Below are positions 52,387 through 60,209 of a DNA stretch of 64,000 bases, piece by piece. The stretch spans positions 3,621,501 through 3,685,500 of the forward strand of contig NZ_JAGSGD010000001.1 of assembly GCF_016772415.1 (NCBI RefSeq), written 5' to 3'. The notes beneath the pieces are model-generated. The model did not search any database, was not told where the DNA came from, and saw only the letters and a list, made by a program, of their open reading frames with translations. Within the stretch, counting starts at the first letter, position 1, and each line of letters begins with the position of its first letter. Source of the stretch: Phenylobacterium glaciei (GTDB lineage: Bacteria; Pseudomonadota; Alphaproteobacteria; Caulobacterales; Caulobacteraceae). A program made the translations under genes and the position numbers.

Positions 52387-52887
52387 ATGGGTTGGACGGA
52401 CGAACGCGTCGAAAATCTCAAGAAGCTCTGGCAGGACGGCCTGTCCGCCAGCCAGATCGCCAAGCAGCTTGGCGGCGTCACCCGCAACGCGGTGATCGGC
52501 AAGGTTCACCGGCTAGGCCTGTCGGGCCGCGCCACCCCCTCCAAGCCGGCCCGTCCGGTCTTCAAGGCGCCGCGTCCGCAACGCGCCGTGGCCCAGCCGG
52601 CCGCGCCGCGCCGCATCGCCGAGCCCCTGGTGGCCCAGGCCCCCGTGCCCGCCCCCGTTCGCTACATCGATGAAGCCCCCGGCTCGGCCACCGTGCTGAC
52701 CCTCGGCGCCCACATGTGCAAGTGGCCGATCGGCGATCCCTCGACGGACGGCTTCACCTTCTGCGGCCGCCGCCAGGATGACGGCCCCTATTGCGCCGAA
52801 CACGCCCGGGTCGCCTATCAGCCGGCCCAGGCCAAGAAGCGCTCGGGCCCCAACGAACTGGCCCGTTCGCTGCGCCGTTACATCTAG
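52387..52887 (+). CDS. gcrA: GcrA cell-cycle regulator
   Basis: The 166-residue protein begins MGWTDERVENLKKLWQDGLSASQIAKQLGG and NAVIGKVHRLGL, the GcrA HTH. After a Pro/Ala linker (about 55-100) comes the C-terminal domain with CKWPIGDP, FTFCGRRQDDGPYC and the HARVAYQP tail. GcrA binds CcrM-methylated GANTC promoters with the housekeeping sigma factor and drives S-phase genes in Caulobacter. Length and both domains are intact. It is transcribed alone, with a weak inverted repeat downstream and a CtrA-like box upstream. xseA follows after 62 bases. Confidence 0.96.
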   Translation: MGWTDERVENLKKLWQDGLSASQIAKQLGGVTRNAVIGKVHRLGLSGRATPSKPARPVFKAPRPQRAVAQPAAPRRIAEPLVAQAPVPAPVRYIDEAPGSATVLTLGAHMCKWPIGDPSTDGFTFCGRRQDDGPYCAEHARVAYQPAQAKKRSGPNELARSLRRYI

Positions 52888-52949
52888 ATTAACGCTTGGA
52901 GAGCGGGCGAGGGTTTGGGTTTCGATCCAGCCCTCGCTAATCTCCGGCC

Positions 52950-54542
52950 ATGACCGATGTCCTGGCAGAGTCGTCCGACTCCAACGCCCAGCCCTACTCC
53001 GTCTCGGAACTTGCGTTCGCGCTCAAGCGCACGCTTGAGGACGCCTACGGCTTCGTCCGTCTGCGCGCCGAGCTTTCCAAGGTCACCCACCACGGCAACG
53101 GCCACGTCTATCTGACGCTGAAGGACGAGCGCGCCGCCATCGACGGGGTGGTGTGGAAGGGCTCGGTGAAGAACCTGTCGGTCCGGCCCGAGCAGGGGCT
53201 GGAGGTGATCGTCACCGGCAAGATCACCACCTACCCCGCCGGCTCCCGGTATCAGATCGTCATCGAGACCATGGAGGCCGCCGGGGTCGGCGCCCTGCTG
53301 GCCCAGCTGGAGCGGCTGAAGGCCAAACTGCAGGCCGAGGGTCTGTTCGAGACCTCGCGCAAACAGCCCCTGCCCGCCATGCCGATGGTGGTGGGGGTGA
53401 TCACCAGCCCGACCGGTGCGGTGATCCGCGACATCCTGCACCGTATACGCGACCGCTGGCCCTGCCGGGTGATCGTCTGGCCGGTGGTGGTCCAGGGCGA
53501 CGCCGCCGCGGCCCAGGTCAGCAACGCCATTCAGCGGTTCAACGCCCTGACCCCAGGCGGCCCCGTGCCGCGCCCCGACGTGCTGATCGTGGCGCGCGGC
53601 GGCGGTTCGGTGGAGGACCTCTGGGCCTTCAACGACGAGGGGCTGGCCCGCGTGGTGGCCGCCGGAACCATTCCGTTGATCTCGGCGGTGGGCCACGAGA
53701 CCGATACCACCCTGATCGACTTCGTCTCCGACCGCCGTGCGCCGACCCCGACCGCCGCCGCCGAGGTCGCCACCCCTGTGCTGGCCGAGCTGCGCGCCGC
53801 CATCGGTGACCTGACCTCCCGCCTGCATCGCCAGGGGGGCCGGATCGTCGAGGATCGCCGACAGCGGGTGGCCAACGCCGACCGGGCGCTGGCCCGAGTG
53901 CCCGACCTGGTGGAGATGGCCGCCCAGCGCTTCAACCTGGCCGCCAGCCGCCTGGCCGCCGCGCTGAACCGCAACATCACCGTCCATGACAGCCAGCTGA
54001 TCCGAACCGCCTCGCGCCTGACGTCTGGCCTGCTGCAACGCCCGCAGCAGGTGCGCACCGAGCGGCTGGCCGGGGTGTCGTCGCGGCTGTCGGCGGGGCT
54101 CACGCGCAACATCGCCGTCCACCGCACAGAGCTGACCCGCCTCACCGCCCGCTTGGTCCCGGCCCTGCTGCGACGGCCGCAGGAACAGCAGGCGCAGGCG
54201 CTCTCCCGCACCGCGGTTCGCCTACAGCCGGCCCTGGCGCGGACCCTGGAGCGGATGACCGAGCGGCTGGCCTATCAGGCCAAGCTGCTCACGCCTTTGG
54301 ACCCCAAGGCGCCACCCCGGCGCGGCTTCGCCAAGGTGATCCGCGCTGACGGGTCGCTGGCCCTGGATGGCGCGTCCCTGCGCAGTGGCGAGGGCGTGTC
54401 CCTGGTCTTCGCCGACATCACCCGCGAGGCCACCATCGACGGGACGCCGGCAGCCGCGCCTGAACCCCCGCCGGCGCCCGCGCGTCCGGTCCGCGCGACC
54501 AAGCCGCCCTCGACATCTTCCGCGCAGGGCGATCTGTTCTGA
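52950..54542 (+). CDS. xseA: Exodeoxyribonuclease VII large subunit
   Basis: The 530-residue protein has the N-terminal OB-fold ([27 protein letters not shown]), the catalytic ExoVII region with [23 protein letters not shown] and [42 protein letters not shown], then a long helical region and a short tail. It degrades single-stranded DNA with XseB, whose gene is not here. The C-terminal helical part (about 287-430) is longer than in E. coli XseA, with repeats of RLxxxLxR and RPQ units. It is followed by DUF2093 and M23 genes on the same strand, probably as one operon. Confidence 0.94.
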   Translation: MTDVLAESSDSNAQPYSVSELAFALKRTLEDAYGFVRLRAELSKVTHHGNGHVYLTLKDERAAIDGVVWKGSVKNLSVRPEQGLEVIVTGKITTYPAGSRYQIVIETMEAAGVGALLAQLERLKAKLQAEGLFETSRKQPLPAMPMVVGVITSPTGAVIRDILHRIRDRWPCRVIVWPVVVQGDAAAAQVSNAIQRFNALTPGGPVPRPDVLIVARGGGSVEDLWAFNDEGLARVVAAGTIPLISAVGHETDTTLIDFVSDRRAPTPTAAAEVATPVLAELRAAIGDLTSRLHRQGGRIVEDRRQRVANADRALARVPDLVEMAAQRFNLAASRLAAALNRNITVHDSQLIRTASRLTSGLLQRPQQVRTERLAGVSSRLSAGLTRNIAVHRTELTRLTARLVPALLRRPQEQQAQALSRTAVRLQPALARTLERMTERLAYQAKLLTPLDPKAPPRRGFAKVIRADGSLALDGASLRSGEGVSLVFADITREATIDGTPAAAPEPPPAPARPVRATKPPSTSSAQGDLF

Positions 54543-54570
54543 GCGGCCTGCCTCGTTTAGGATGGCCCCC

Positions 54571-54789
54571 ATGAACGCCCATGACCTTTCCGGATCCACC
54601 GCCGACCTGGCTGTCGTCCACTATGGCGACGGCGAGTTCGTCGTCCTGAAGCCGGGCCGCTACGTGGTCTGCGCCGTCTCCGGCGTAAAGGTGCCGCTGG
54701 AGGCCCTGCGCTACTGGAGCGCGCCGCTGCAGGAAGCCTATGCCGGCCCGGCCGAGAGCCTGGCCCGCTGGCAGGCGACAAACCGCTGA
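54571..54789 (+). CDS. DUF2093 small protein
   Basis: The 72-residue soluble protein matches DUF2093: VHYGDGEFVVLKPGRYVVCAVSG followed by VPLEALRYWSAPLQEAYAG. Genes of this family often lie beside xseA in alphaproteobacteria. The function is unknown; two Tyr/Trp-rich strands suggest a compact beta domain. I chose ATG 54571; an in-frame ATG three codons earlier (54562) is possible. The stop TGA overlaps the CTG where the next gene's coding pattern begins. Confidence 0.82.
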   Translation: MNAHDLSGSTADLAVVHYGDGEFVVLKPGRYVVCAVSGVKVPLEALRYWSAPLQEAYAGPAESLARWQATNR

Positions 54790-55619
54790 ACCGGCGCGGC
54801 GCCCTGCTGGGCCTGGGGGCTCTTGGCCTTTGGACCCCGGCGCGCGCCGCCCCGCCGGGCCTCTCGCTCACCGGCCGCTACCAGCAGGGCGGCTTCGCGC
54901 TGGGAAGGACCAGTTCCCGCGCCCAGATCTTCGTCGACGGCCAGCCCGAGGGCGTGGCCTCCGAAGCTGGCTACTTCGTGGTCGGCTTCGACCGCGACGC
55001 CCAGCCCCAGGCCATCATCCGGGTGATCAACGACGATGGCGAGGCCACCCACATCGCCCAGATCGCGCCGGGGAATTTCGACATCCAGCGGATCAACGGC
55101 CTGGCCAATGACCAGGTGAACCCCAGCGGCGACGCCCTGCTGGCCCGCATCAAGGCAGAGGCCGCCCGCAAGGCCGAGGGCTTCGCCAGCCGCGCCGACT
55201 TGGACGGCTTCAAGGGCGGCTTCATCCGGCCGCTGGAGAAGTACCGGGTCAGCGGCCGGTTCGGCGGCCAGCGCATCCTGAACGGCGAGCCCCGCACGCC
55301 TCACTACGGCGCCGATCTCGCCGCCCCCACCGGGACCCCGATCCGCGCGCCCGCCTCGGGCCTCGTCGCCTTCGCCGAGACCGGCATGCACTTCGAGGGC
55401 GGCCTGACCATGATCGACCACGGCCAGGGCCTGATCAGTCTCTACCTGCACCAGTCCCGCGTGGACGTGCGGCGCGGCCAGATGGTGACCCAGGGCCAGG
55501 TGATCGGCGCCGTGGGCAAGGAGGGCCGGGCGACGGGTCCCCACCTCTGCTGGCGCATGAAGTGGCATGGGCGGAACCTGGACCCCACCCTGATGGTGGG
55601 CGCGCGGACGCCGGCCTAG
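54786..55619 (+). CDS. M23 family (LytM) metallopeptidase-like protein, CTG start
   Basis: The frame has a signal peptide (NRRGALLGLGALGLWTPARA, twin Arg at residues 3-4) and an M23 domain in the last third: HYGADLAAPTGTPIRAP, YLHQSRV, and TGPHLCWRMKW. The frame contains no ATG, GTG or TTG until 54954 (GTG), which would remove the signal peptide. The only sensible start is CTG 54786, whose last two bases plus A form the DUF2093 stop. The second His of the HxH motif is Cys (HLC), so the domain may be inactive or use Cys. It is probably periplasmic and acts on, or regulates hydrolysis of, peptidoglycan. Confidence 0.72.
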   Translation: MNRRGALLGLGALGLWTPARAAPPGLSLTGRYQQGGFALGRTSSRAQIFVDGQPEGVASEAGYFVVGFDRDAQPQAIIRVINDDGEATHIAQIAPGNFDIQRINGLANDQVNPSGDALLARIKAEAARKAEGFASRADLDGFKGGFIRPLEKYRVSGRFGGQRILNGEPRTPHYGADLAAPTGTPIRAPASGLVAFAETGMHFEGGLTMIDHGQGLISLYLHQSRVDVRRGQMVTQGQVIGAVGKEGRATGPHLCWRMKWHGRNLDPTLMVGARTPA

Positions 55620-56875
55620 AGGGCCGCGATCCAGTCGCACACCACCGCGACCACGCTCGGGTCGAGGCTCGTCTCGATCTCCCGGTATTCGGACGGCGCC
55701 CCGGTGACCGCAGGCTGCAGCAGGTGGTTGAGGCCCGGCAGGGTCACCATCGTCGCCGCCGGGTTAGCCGTCTTCAGCACCGCCGCGTGCGCCCTCGGCG
55801 GCGTCTGGAGGTCTTTTCCCGCCAGCACCACCAGGGCCGGGCAGGTCAGGCGGCGCAGGCCGGCGGTGTGGTCATGGGTGGCCCAGTAACGCTGCCACGG
55901 CGCGGCGGCGATAGCAGCGCGCATCTCCAGATGCTCAGACGGAAAGGCCTCAGCGGCGAGGATGGCGCGGGCCCGCGCCAGGGTCTCCGCCGCGGTGGGC
56001 GCCTTTGACGCCTCCCCCAGCGCGCGCACGATACGGACTGCACGTTGAAGGTCGCGAGGCGCCCCACCGACGGCCCGCGCGGCCGCGAACATGTGGGTCT
56101 CCAGGATGTCGTCGTCGGGGAGGCCAGCCGGCGTCATCATCACGCAGAAGGCGATGGCGGGGTCGGCGGCGGCGACATCGGCGGAGATGTGGCCACCCTC
56201 GCTGTGGCCCAGCAGGCCGACGGCGCCAAGGTCGGGCGGAGTCCGCAGGAACGCCACCGCGCAGGCGAGATCGGCGGCGAAGTCCCCGGTGGATGCGGTA
56301 TCGAACCTGCCCTCAGAAATCCCCGTCCCACGTTTGTCGTAGCGCAGGGTAGCGAACCCGCGGCGGGTGAGGTGGTCGGCCCATAGGGCAAAGGGTTTGT
56401 GCCCGGCCACCGTCTGGTCGCGGTCGACTTGGCCTTGCCAGGTGGACAGAACGATCACGCGGTGCGGTCCCGGACCCGGCGGGCGGGTCAGGGTTCCCGA
56501 TAGCCTTGAGCCGTCGGCGCCGATGAAGGCGACCGCCTCGGCCTCGTACGGAAAGGGCGGCGCGAGCGTCTGCGGGCGAGCCGCGTGGACGGCCGGCGGC
56601 GCCACGCCCCGCGCGAGGCGCACCGGGAAATCCACGCTACTGTGGAAGCAGCTCCCCTCCAGCCAGTCGCCGACCGGGCGCAGGTCGAAGGCCAGGTCGA
56701 CGGGCAAAAGCTCAAAGGCGACGCCTCCGCCATCGCGGCGCAGCGGCAGAGGGTCCACCGCGCCCGATCGCCGGTTCATCCACGCGGTGTCGCCCTCAAA
56801 CCGGATGCCGAGCTTCACCTTCGCCGCGCCGGTGTCGAGAACACCGTGCCAGTCGCCTGAGATATCTGGGGTCAT
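55616..56875 (-). CDS. Alpha/beta hydrolase family protein
   Basis: The 419-residue protein has an N-terminal beta domain (1-110, beginning TPDISGDWHGVLDTGAAKVKLGIRF) and a C-terminal alpha/beta hydrolase (about 125-419) with GTLTRPPGPGPH, nucleophile elbow GHSEGGH and final His in LPGLNHLLQP. This is the domain order of esterases or peptidases in the prolyl-oligopeptidase/dienelactone hydrolase superfamily. No signal peptide is seen. The ATG at 56875 lacks a clear ribosome site. Its stop TAG and the M23 gene's stop share the palindrome CTAG, so the two genes end tail to tail with no spacer. Confidence 0.82.
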   Translation of the reverse strand: MTPDISGDWHGVLDTGAAKVKLGIRFEGDTAWMNRRSGAVDPLPLRRDGGGVAFELLPVDLAFDLRPVGDWLEGSCFHSSVDFPVRLARGVAPPAVHAARPQTLAPPFPYEAEAVAFIGADGSRLSGTLTRPPGPGPHRVIVLSTWQGQVDRDQTVAGHKPFALWADHLTRRGFATLRYDKRGTGISEGRFDTASTGDFAADLACAVAFLRTPPDLGAVGLLGHSEGGHISADVAAADPAIAFCVMMTPAGLPDDDILETHMFAAARAVGGAPRDLQRAVRIVRALGEASKAPTAAETLARARAILAAEAFPSEHLEMRAAIAAAPWQRYWATHDHTAGLRRLTCPALVVLAGKDLQTPPRAHAAVLKTANPAATMVTLPGLNHLLQPAVTGAPSEYREIETSLDPSVVAVVCDWIAAL

Positions 56876-56963
56876 GGCCGGAAAATCGGCGAGGTCCGGG
56901 CGGCCTGGCAAAGCACAATAGGTTGGCTTGATCTGGTCGTCGCCGCCTGCCACCCTGACACCG

Positions 56964-57764
56964 TCAGAGGATCCGGGAGCTCCACAGATAGCGCCGCCGC
57001 CGGACGTCCAGCCCCTCCGGTCCCGCATGCCTTTCCATCACCGCCTCCAGCGCCGGCAGGGCGCTTTCCAACGGCTGGGCGCGCAGGCCCAGGCCGTGGA
57101 ACTGGTTCCAGGCCAGGTAGGCGTAGAGCTGACGGGCGTCGGTGAAATACTCCGGAACGTCGAAGGCCCAGCTGGAATGCAGAGCGAGGCCTGCCTGCGC
57201 CAGTAGCCCGCAGATATGGCCCGCCATGTCGAAGTCGCGGGCCGGCTCGGACCGCAGGTCCTCCGGCAATTCGTCGTCCCAGGCATAGCGCGGCGACGGC
57301 ATGGGATTGAGCTGGATCAGCCAGCCTCCCGGTCGCACCACCCGGGGCGCATCGAGGATGAAGTTGGTGGGCCCGCGCCGCGAGACGATCATGTCGACGC
57401 TGGCGTCGGGCATCGGGATGCGCGGCCGGCCGTCATTGGCGCCTGCGCTGGAGTTGGAGCAGATCAGCTCGACATTGGTGAGGCCCGCCGCCGCCGCGCG
57501 CGCGCCGGCGATGCGCACGAAGCCCTCCGAGAAGTCGTAGCCCCCATAGCGGGCGACCTGGGGCGCGAAGCGCAGGACGTCGGGGCCATGGCCGCAGCCG
57601 GCCTCCAGCACGCTCAGGTCCGGCGACAGGTGGCGCTCCACCAGCGCCGTGTAGGCGTCCTCGCCATCGTCAGCGCCGAGGGTCGAGGTCCAGGGATAGA
57701 AGAAGCCGCCCTGCCCCTCCGCCAGGGCGTCCATGCGCTCGACGGCGTTCAGGGCGACGCTCAC
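56964..57764 (-). CDS. Class I SAM-dependent methyltransferase
   Basis: The 266-residue protein has motif I as VLEAGCGHGPDVLRF (about 62-76), motif II-like GYDFSEGFVRIAGAR, and the post-II DASVDMIVSRRGPTNFI followed by VRPGGWLIQLNP. It starts with GTG 57764, whose last two bases plus the next A make the stop of the upstream acyltransferase (GTGA), so the genes are coupled. The substrate is unknown; because of the coupling a lipid A or LPS precursor is a possible target, but this is inference only. Confidence 0.8.
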   Translation of the reverse strand: MSVALNAVERMDALAEGQGGFFYPWTSTLGADDGEDAYTALVERHLSPDLSVLEAGCGHGPDVLRFAPQVARYGGYDFSEGFVRIAGARAAAAGLTNVELICSNSSAGANDGRPRIPMPDASVDMIVSRRGPTNFILDAPRVVRPGGWLIQLNPMPSPRYAWDDELPEDLRSEPARDFDMAGHICGLLAQAGLALHSSWAFDVPEYFTDARQLYAYLAWNQFHGLGLRAQPLESALPALEAVMERHAGPEGLDVRRRRYLWSSRIL

Positions 57765-58678
57765 TTGCGCGACCGTTTGTAGATTTCGTTGGGCCAGCGC
57801 TTGTGGACCCAGAACCACTCGGTGGGCCGGTCGCGGACGCGGTCCTCGATGAAGGCGTTCACCTTGCGCACGCCTGCGGCGATGTCCTCACTTCGGTTTC
57901 CGGTATTGGCCAGCCGGATCGGGTCGTGCACCACCACCTTGAAGCGGGCCTTGTGGGTGCGCTGCACCGACATCGGCTGCAGGGGCGCGTCGAAGCGCAG
58001 GGCGAAGCTGGAGGGGCCCGGCGCTGTGTAGCAGGTGACGCCGAACAGCGGCGCGGCCACCCCGCCGTTGAACTTCTGGTCGTTCATCAGGGCGACGCAT
58101 TCGCCGCGCGCCAGGGCGCGGATCAGCTCCCGCGCGCTCTCGGTCCCCTTGGGCGCGAACAGCCGCACGCCATAGCGGAACCGGCTGCGGCGGAAGCTCG
58201 CGTCCACATAGGGATTGTTCATCGCCCGATAGGTGATCTGGCAGGTGATCCCGGCATGGACGATGGCCGCGGGCATCACCTCCATCGAGGAGAAGTGGCC
58301 AGAGATGAACACCACGGACTCACCGGTGTCGGCGATCTGCTTCAGCCGCTCGCCGTTCACCACCTGCACCCGGGTTGGGTCGCCGATGATCTTGTCGAGG
58401 ATCGGGAATTCCAGGGCCACCCGCCCCGCCTCGGCCCAGCTCTCGTCGGTCAGGCGGGCGATCTCGGTTTCGTCGGCCTGGGGGAAGGCGATGCGCAGGT
58501 TGGTCTGCACCACGTTGTGGGTGCTGGTGAGCGGGCCCAGCCGGCGGAACAGCCAGGCGCCGAAATCCGACACCGCGTCGATCGGAAACAGCCGCGCCAG
58601 ACCGGTGACCAGGTCATAGGCCAGGGCCTCGAGCCGCCACACGACGTGCTGGGCCAGGGAGGGTCGCGTCTCCGCCAT
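57761..58678 (-). CDS. Lipid A biosynthesis acyltransferase (LpxL/HtrB family)
   Basis: The 305-residue protein has a short N-terminal amphipathic/TM helix, the acyltransferase motif HFSSME (His-x4-Glu) at about 126-131 in FISGHFSSMEVMP, the RAMNNPYVD and RFRYGVRLFAPK segments and the FFW-like late motif PTEWFWVHKRWP. It transfers a secondary acyl chain to Kdo-lipid A at the inner membrane. Length is as usual. It is transcribed with the methyltransferase gene and divergent from the HTH regulator. LpxL and LpxM types cannot be separated by sequence alone. Confidence 0.9.
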   Translation of the reverse strand: MAETRPSLAQHVVWRLEALAYDLVTGLARLFPIDAVSDFGAWLFRRLGPLTSTHNVVQTNLRIAFPQADETEIARLTDESWAEAGRVALEFPILDKIIGDPTRVQVVNGERLKQIADTGESVVFISGHFSSMEVMPAAIVHAGITCQITYRAMNNPYVDASFRRSRFRYGVRLFAPKGTESARELIRALARGECVALMNDQKFNGGVAAPLFGVTCYTAPGPSSFALRFDAPLQPMSVQRTHKARFKVVVHDPIRLANTGNRSEDIAAGVRKVNAFIEDRVRDRPTEWFWVHKRWPNEIYKRSRK

Positions 58679-58815
58679 GGCCCTCTCCTAACCGCCCCCC
58701 CTGATCCGCGCAACGCGAGCCGGAGTCTCCTGGCGCGCGACTTGCCCATTTCAGGCCAGACCGTCTCGCTTTGGGACGGGCGCCAACAGATACGAAGAAG
58801 GGGGCGGTGCATCCC

Positions 58816-59199
58816 ATGGGTAACGACATCGACGTTCATCTCGGTAAGCGCCTTCGCCGGCGCCGCCGTCTTCTGGGTCTGACCCAGCAACAACTGGCCG
58901 GCGCCTGCGGCGTGCGGTTCCAGCAGATCCAAAAGTACGAGTGCGGCGCGAACCGCATCTCGGCCGCTCGGCTCTGGCAGCTCTCCGAAGCCCTCGAAGT
59001 GCCGGTCGGCTACTTCTATGACGGCCTCTCGGAACTGGCCCAGCGCGAACCGGCCAACGAAGGCGACGGCGGGGGCGAGATGTTCGCCCGCAAGGAAACC
59101 CTCGACCTGATCCGCGCCTACTACCAGCTGGGGGAGCGTCCGCGCCGCCGTCTGCTGGACCTCGCCAAGTCGCTCAACGGCGAACACGAGGCCGTCTAA
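58816..59199 (+). CDS. XRE-family HTH transcriptional regulator
   Basis: The 127-residue protein begins with an HTH (residues 8-65: VHLGKRLRRRRRLLGLTQQQLA, GVRFQQIQKYECGANRISAARLWQLSEALEVPVGYFYDG). The C-terminal ~50 residues are Gly/Glu-rich and helical, with an end KSLNGEHEAV. This family is common and multi-copy in Caulobacterales and other alphaproteobacteria. ATG 58816 is used; the frame from 58771 would add a short leader. It is divergent from the lipid A acyltransferase. Targets are unknown. Confidence 0.88.
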   Translation: MGNDIDVHLGKRLRRRRRLLGLTQQQLAGACGVRFQQIQKYECGANRISAARLWQLSEALEVPVGYFYDGLSELAQREPANEGDGGGEMFARKETLDLIRAYYQLGERPRRRLLDLAKSLNGEHEAV

Positions 59200-59260
59200 A
59201 GCCCCCGCTTCAGTATCTGGGGGGATATCGCGAGGGCGAGCGGCGGGATAAAGCGAGTGC

Positions 59261-60073
59261 ATGCTCGCTCCCGACCGTCTCGCTGCTCTCGATAGCTTTC
59301 TGATCGACCTGAACCGCGCCTCCGCCGCCGCCATCGCCCCGTTGTTCCGGGCCGATCACGGGCTCGAGGACAAGGGCACCGCCACCTGGTTTGATCCCGT
59401 CACCGCCGCCGACAAGGGTGCGGAGGCGGCTATCCGCCAGCTCATCACCGAACACTATCCGGAGCACGGGGTGATCGGTGAGGAGTACGGCGAGGATCGT
59501 CCGGACGCGGAATTTGTCTGGGTTCTGGACCCCGTCGACGGCACGCGGGCGTTCATCGCCGGCCTGCCGGTCTGGACCACCCTGATCGCGCTTCGGCACA
59601 ATGGCCGCCCGGTGCTGGGCTCCATCGGCCAGCCCTATATCGGCGAGCTCTATATCGGCCATGCCGGGGGCTCGCGCCTGCTGGCCCGCGGCCAGGAAAA
59701 GGCGCTGAAGGTTCGCGCCTGCCCGAAACTGACCGACGCCATCATCGCCACCACCGATCCCGAGGGCTGCTTCACGGGCGCCGAGCTGGGCGCCTGGACC
59801 CAGGTCCGTGCGGCCGCCAAGCTCGCCCGGCTCGGCTGCGACGCTTATGCCTACGCCATGGTGGCGGCAGGCACGATGGACATGGTCATCGAGGCGGGGC
59901 TGAAGTCCTGGGACATCGAGAGCGCCATCCCCCTGATCGAGGGGGCGGGCGGCATTGTCACCGATTGGCGCGGCGATCCCGTGGGCCAGCACGGCGGACA
60001 GATCGTCATCGCCGGCGACCGGGCCTGCCTCGACGAGGCCCTGGTCGCCCTCAAGCGGTCAGCCAATAACTAG
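59261..60073 (+). CDS. hisN: Inositol monophosphatase-family phosphatase, HisN-type histidinol-phosphatase
   Basis: The 270-residue enzyme has the Mg-binding motifs GEEYG, DPVDGTRAFI and WDIESAIPLIEGAGG. The DPVDGTRAF form with WDIESAIPL is found in the HisN-like histidinol-phosphate phosphatases of actinobacteria and alphaproteobacteria, which complete histidine synthesis. Nothing else for histidine synthesis is in the window, so inositol-1-phosphatase or another sugar-phosphate substrate is an alternative. It follows the HTH gene by 61 bases. The stop codon is followed by copy B of a palindromic repeat. Confidence 0.82.
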   Translation: MLAPDRLAALDSFLIDLNRASAAAIAPLFRADHGLEDKGTATWFDPVTAADKGAEAAIRQLITEHYPEHGVIGEEYGEDRPDAEFVWVLDPVDGTRAFIAGLPVWTTLIALRHNGRPVLGSIGQPYIGELYIGHAGGSRLLARGQEKALKVRACPKLTDAIIATTDPEGCFTGAELGAWTQVRAAAKLARLGCDAYAYAMVAAGTMDMVIEAGLKSWDIESAIPLIEGAGGIVTDWRGDPVGQHGGQIVIAGDRACLDEALVALKRSANN

Positions 60074-60076
60074 CAT

Positions 60077-60201
60077 CCGCTCATCCCGGCGCAGGCCGGG
60101 ACCCAGTTCGTAAAGCGATGCGCGCCCCGATAGATCGCCAGAGCCTGCCCGGAAGCTCAGAGCCCTAGAATCTGGGGCCCGGCCTTCGCCGGGGTGAGCG
60201 G
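60077..60201. repeat. Palindromic REP-like element, copy B (CCGCTCA..TGAGCGG)
   Basis: Arms of about 30 bases, CCGCTCATCCCGGCGCAGG to CTTCGCCGGGGTGAGCGG, lie 125 bases apart from end to end with a 65-base centre. It is the same family as 43959-44045 and sits between two convergent genes, where it could act as a two-way terminator. The larger loop sets it apart from copy A. Confidence 0.78.
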
Positions 60202-60209
60202 TGGGTGGG

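Noticed and set aside
52907..52937. Weak inverted repeat GCGAGGG/CCCTCGC after gcrA
   Set aside because: Seven-base arms, a 17-base loop and no T-run are too weak to call a terminator.
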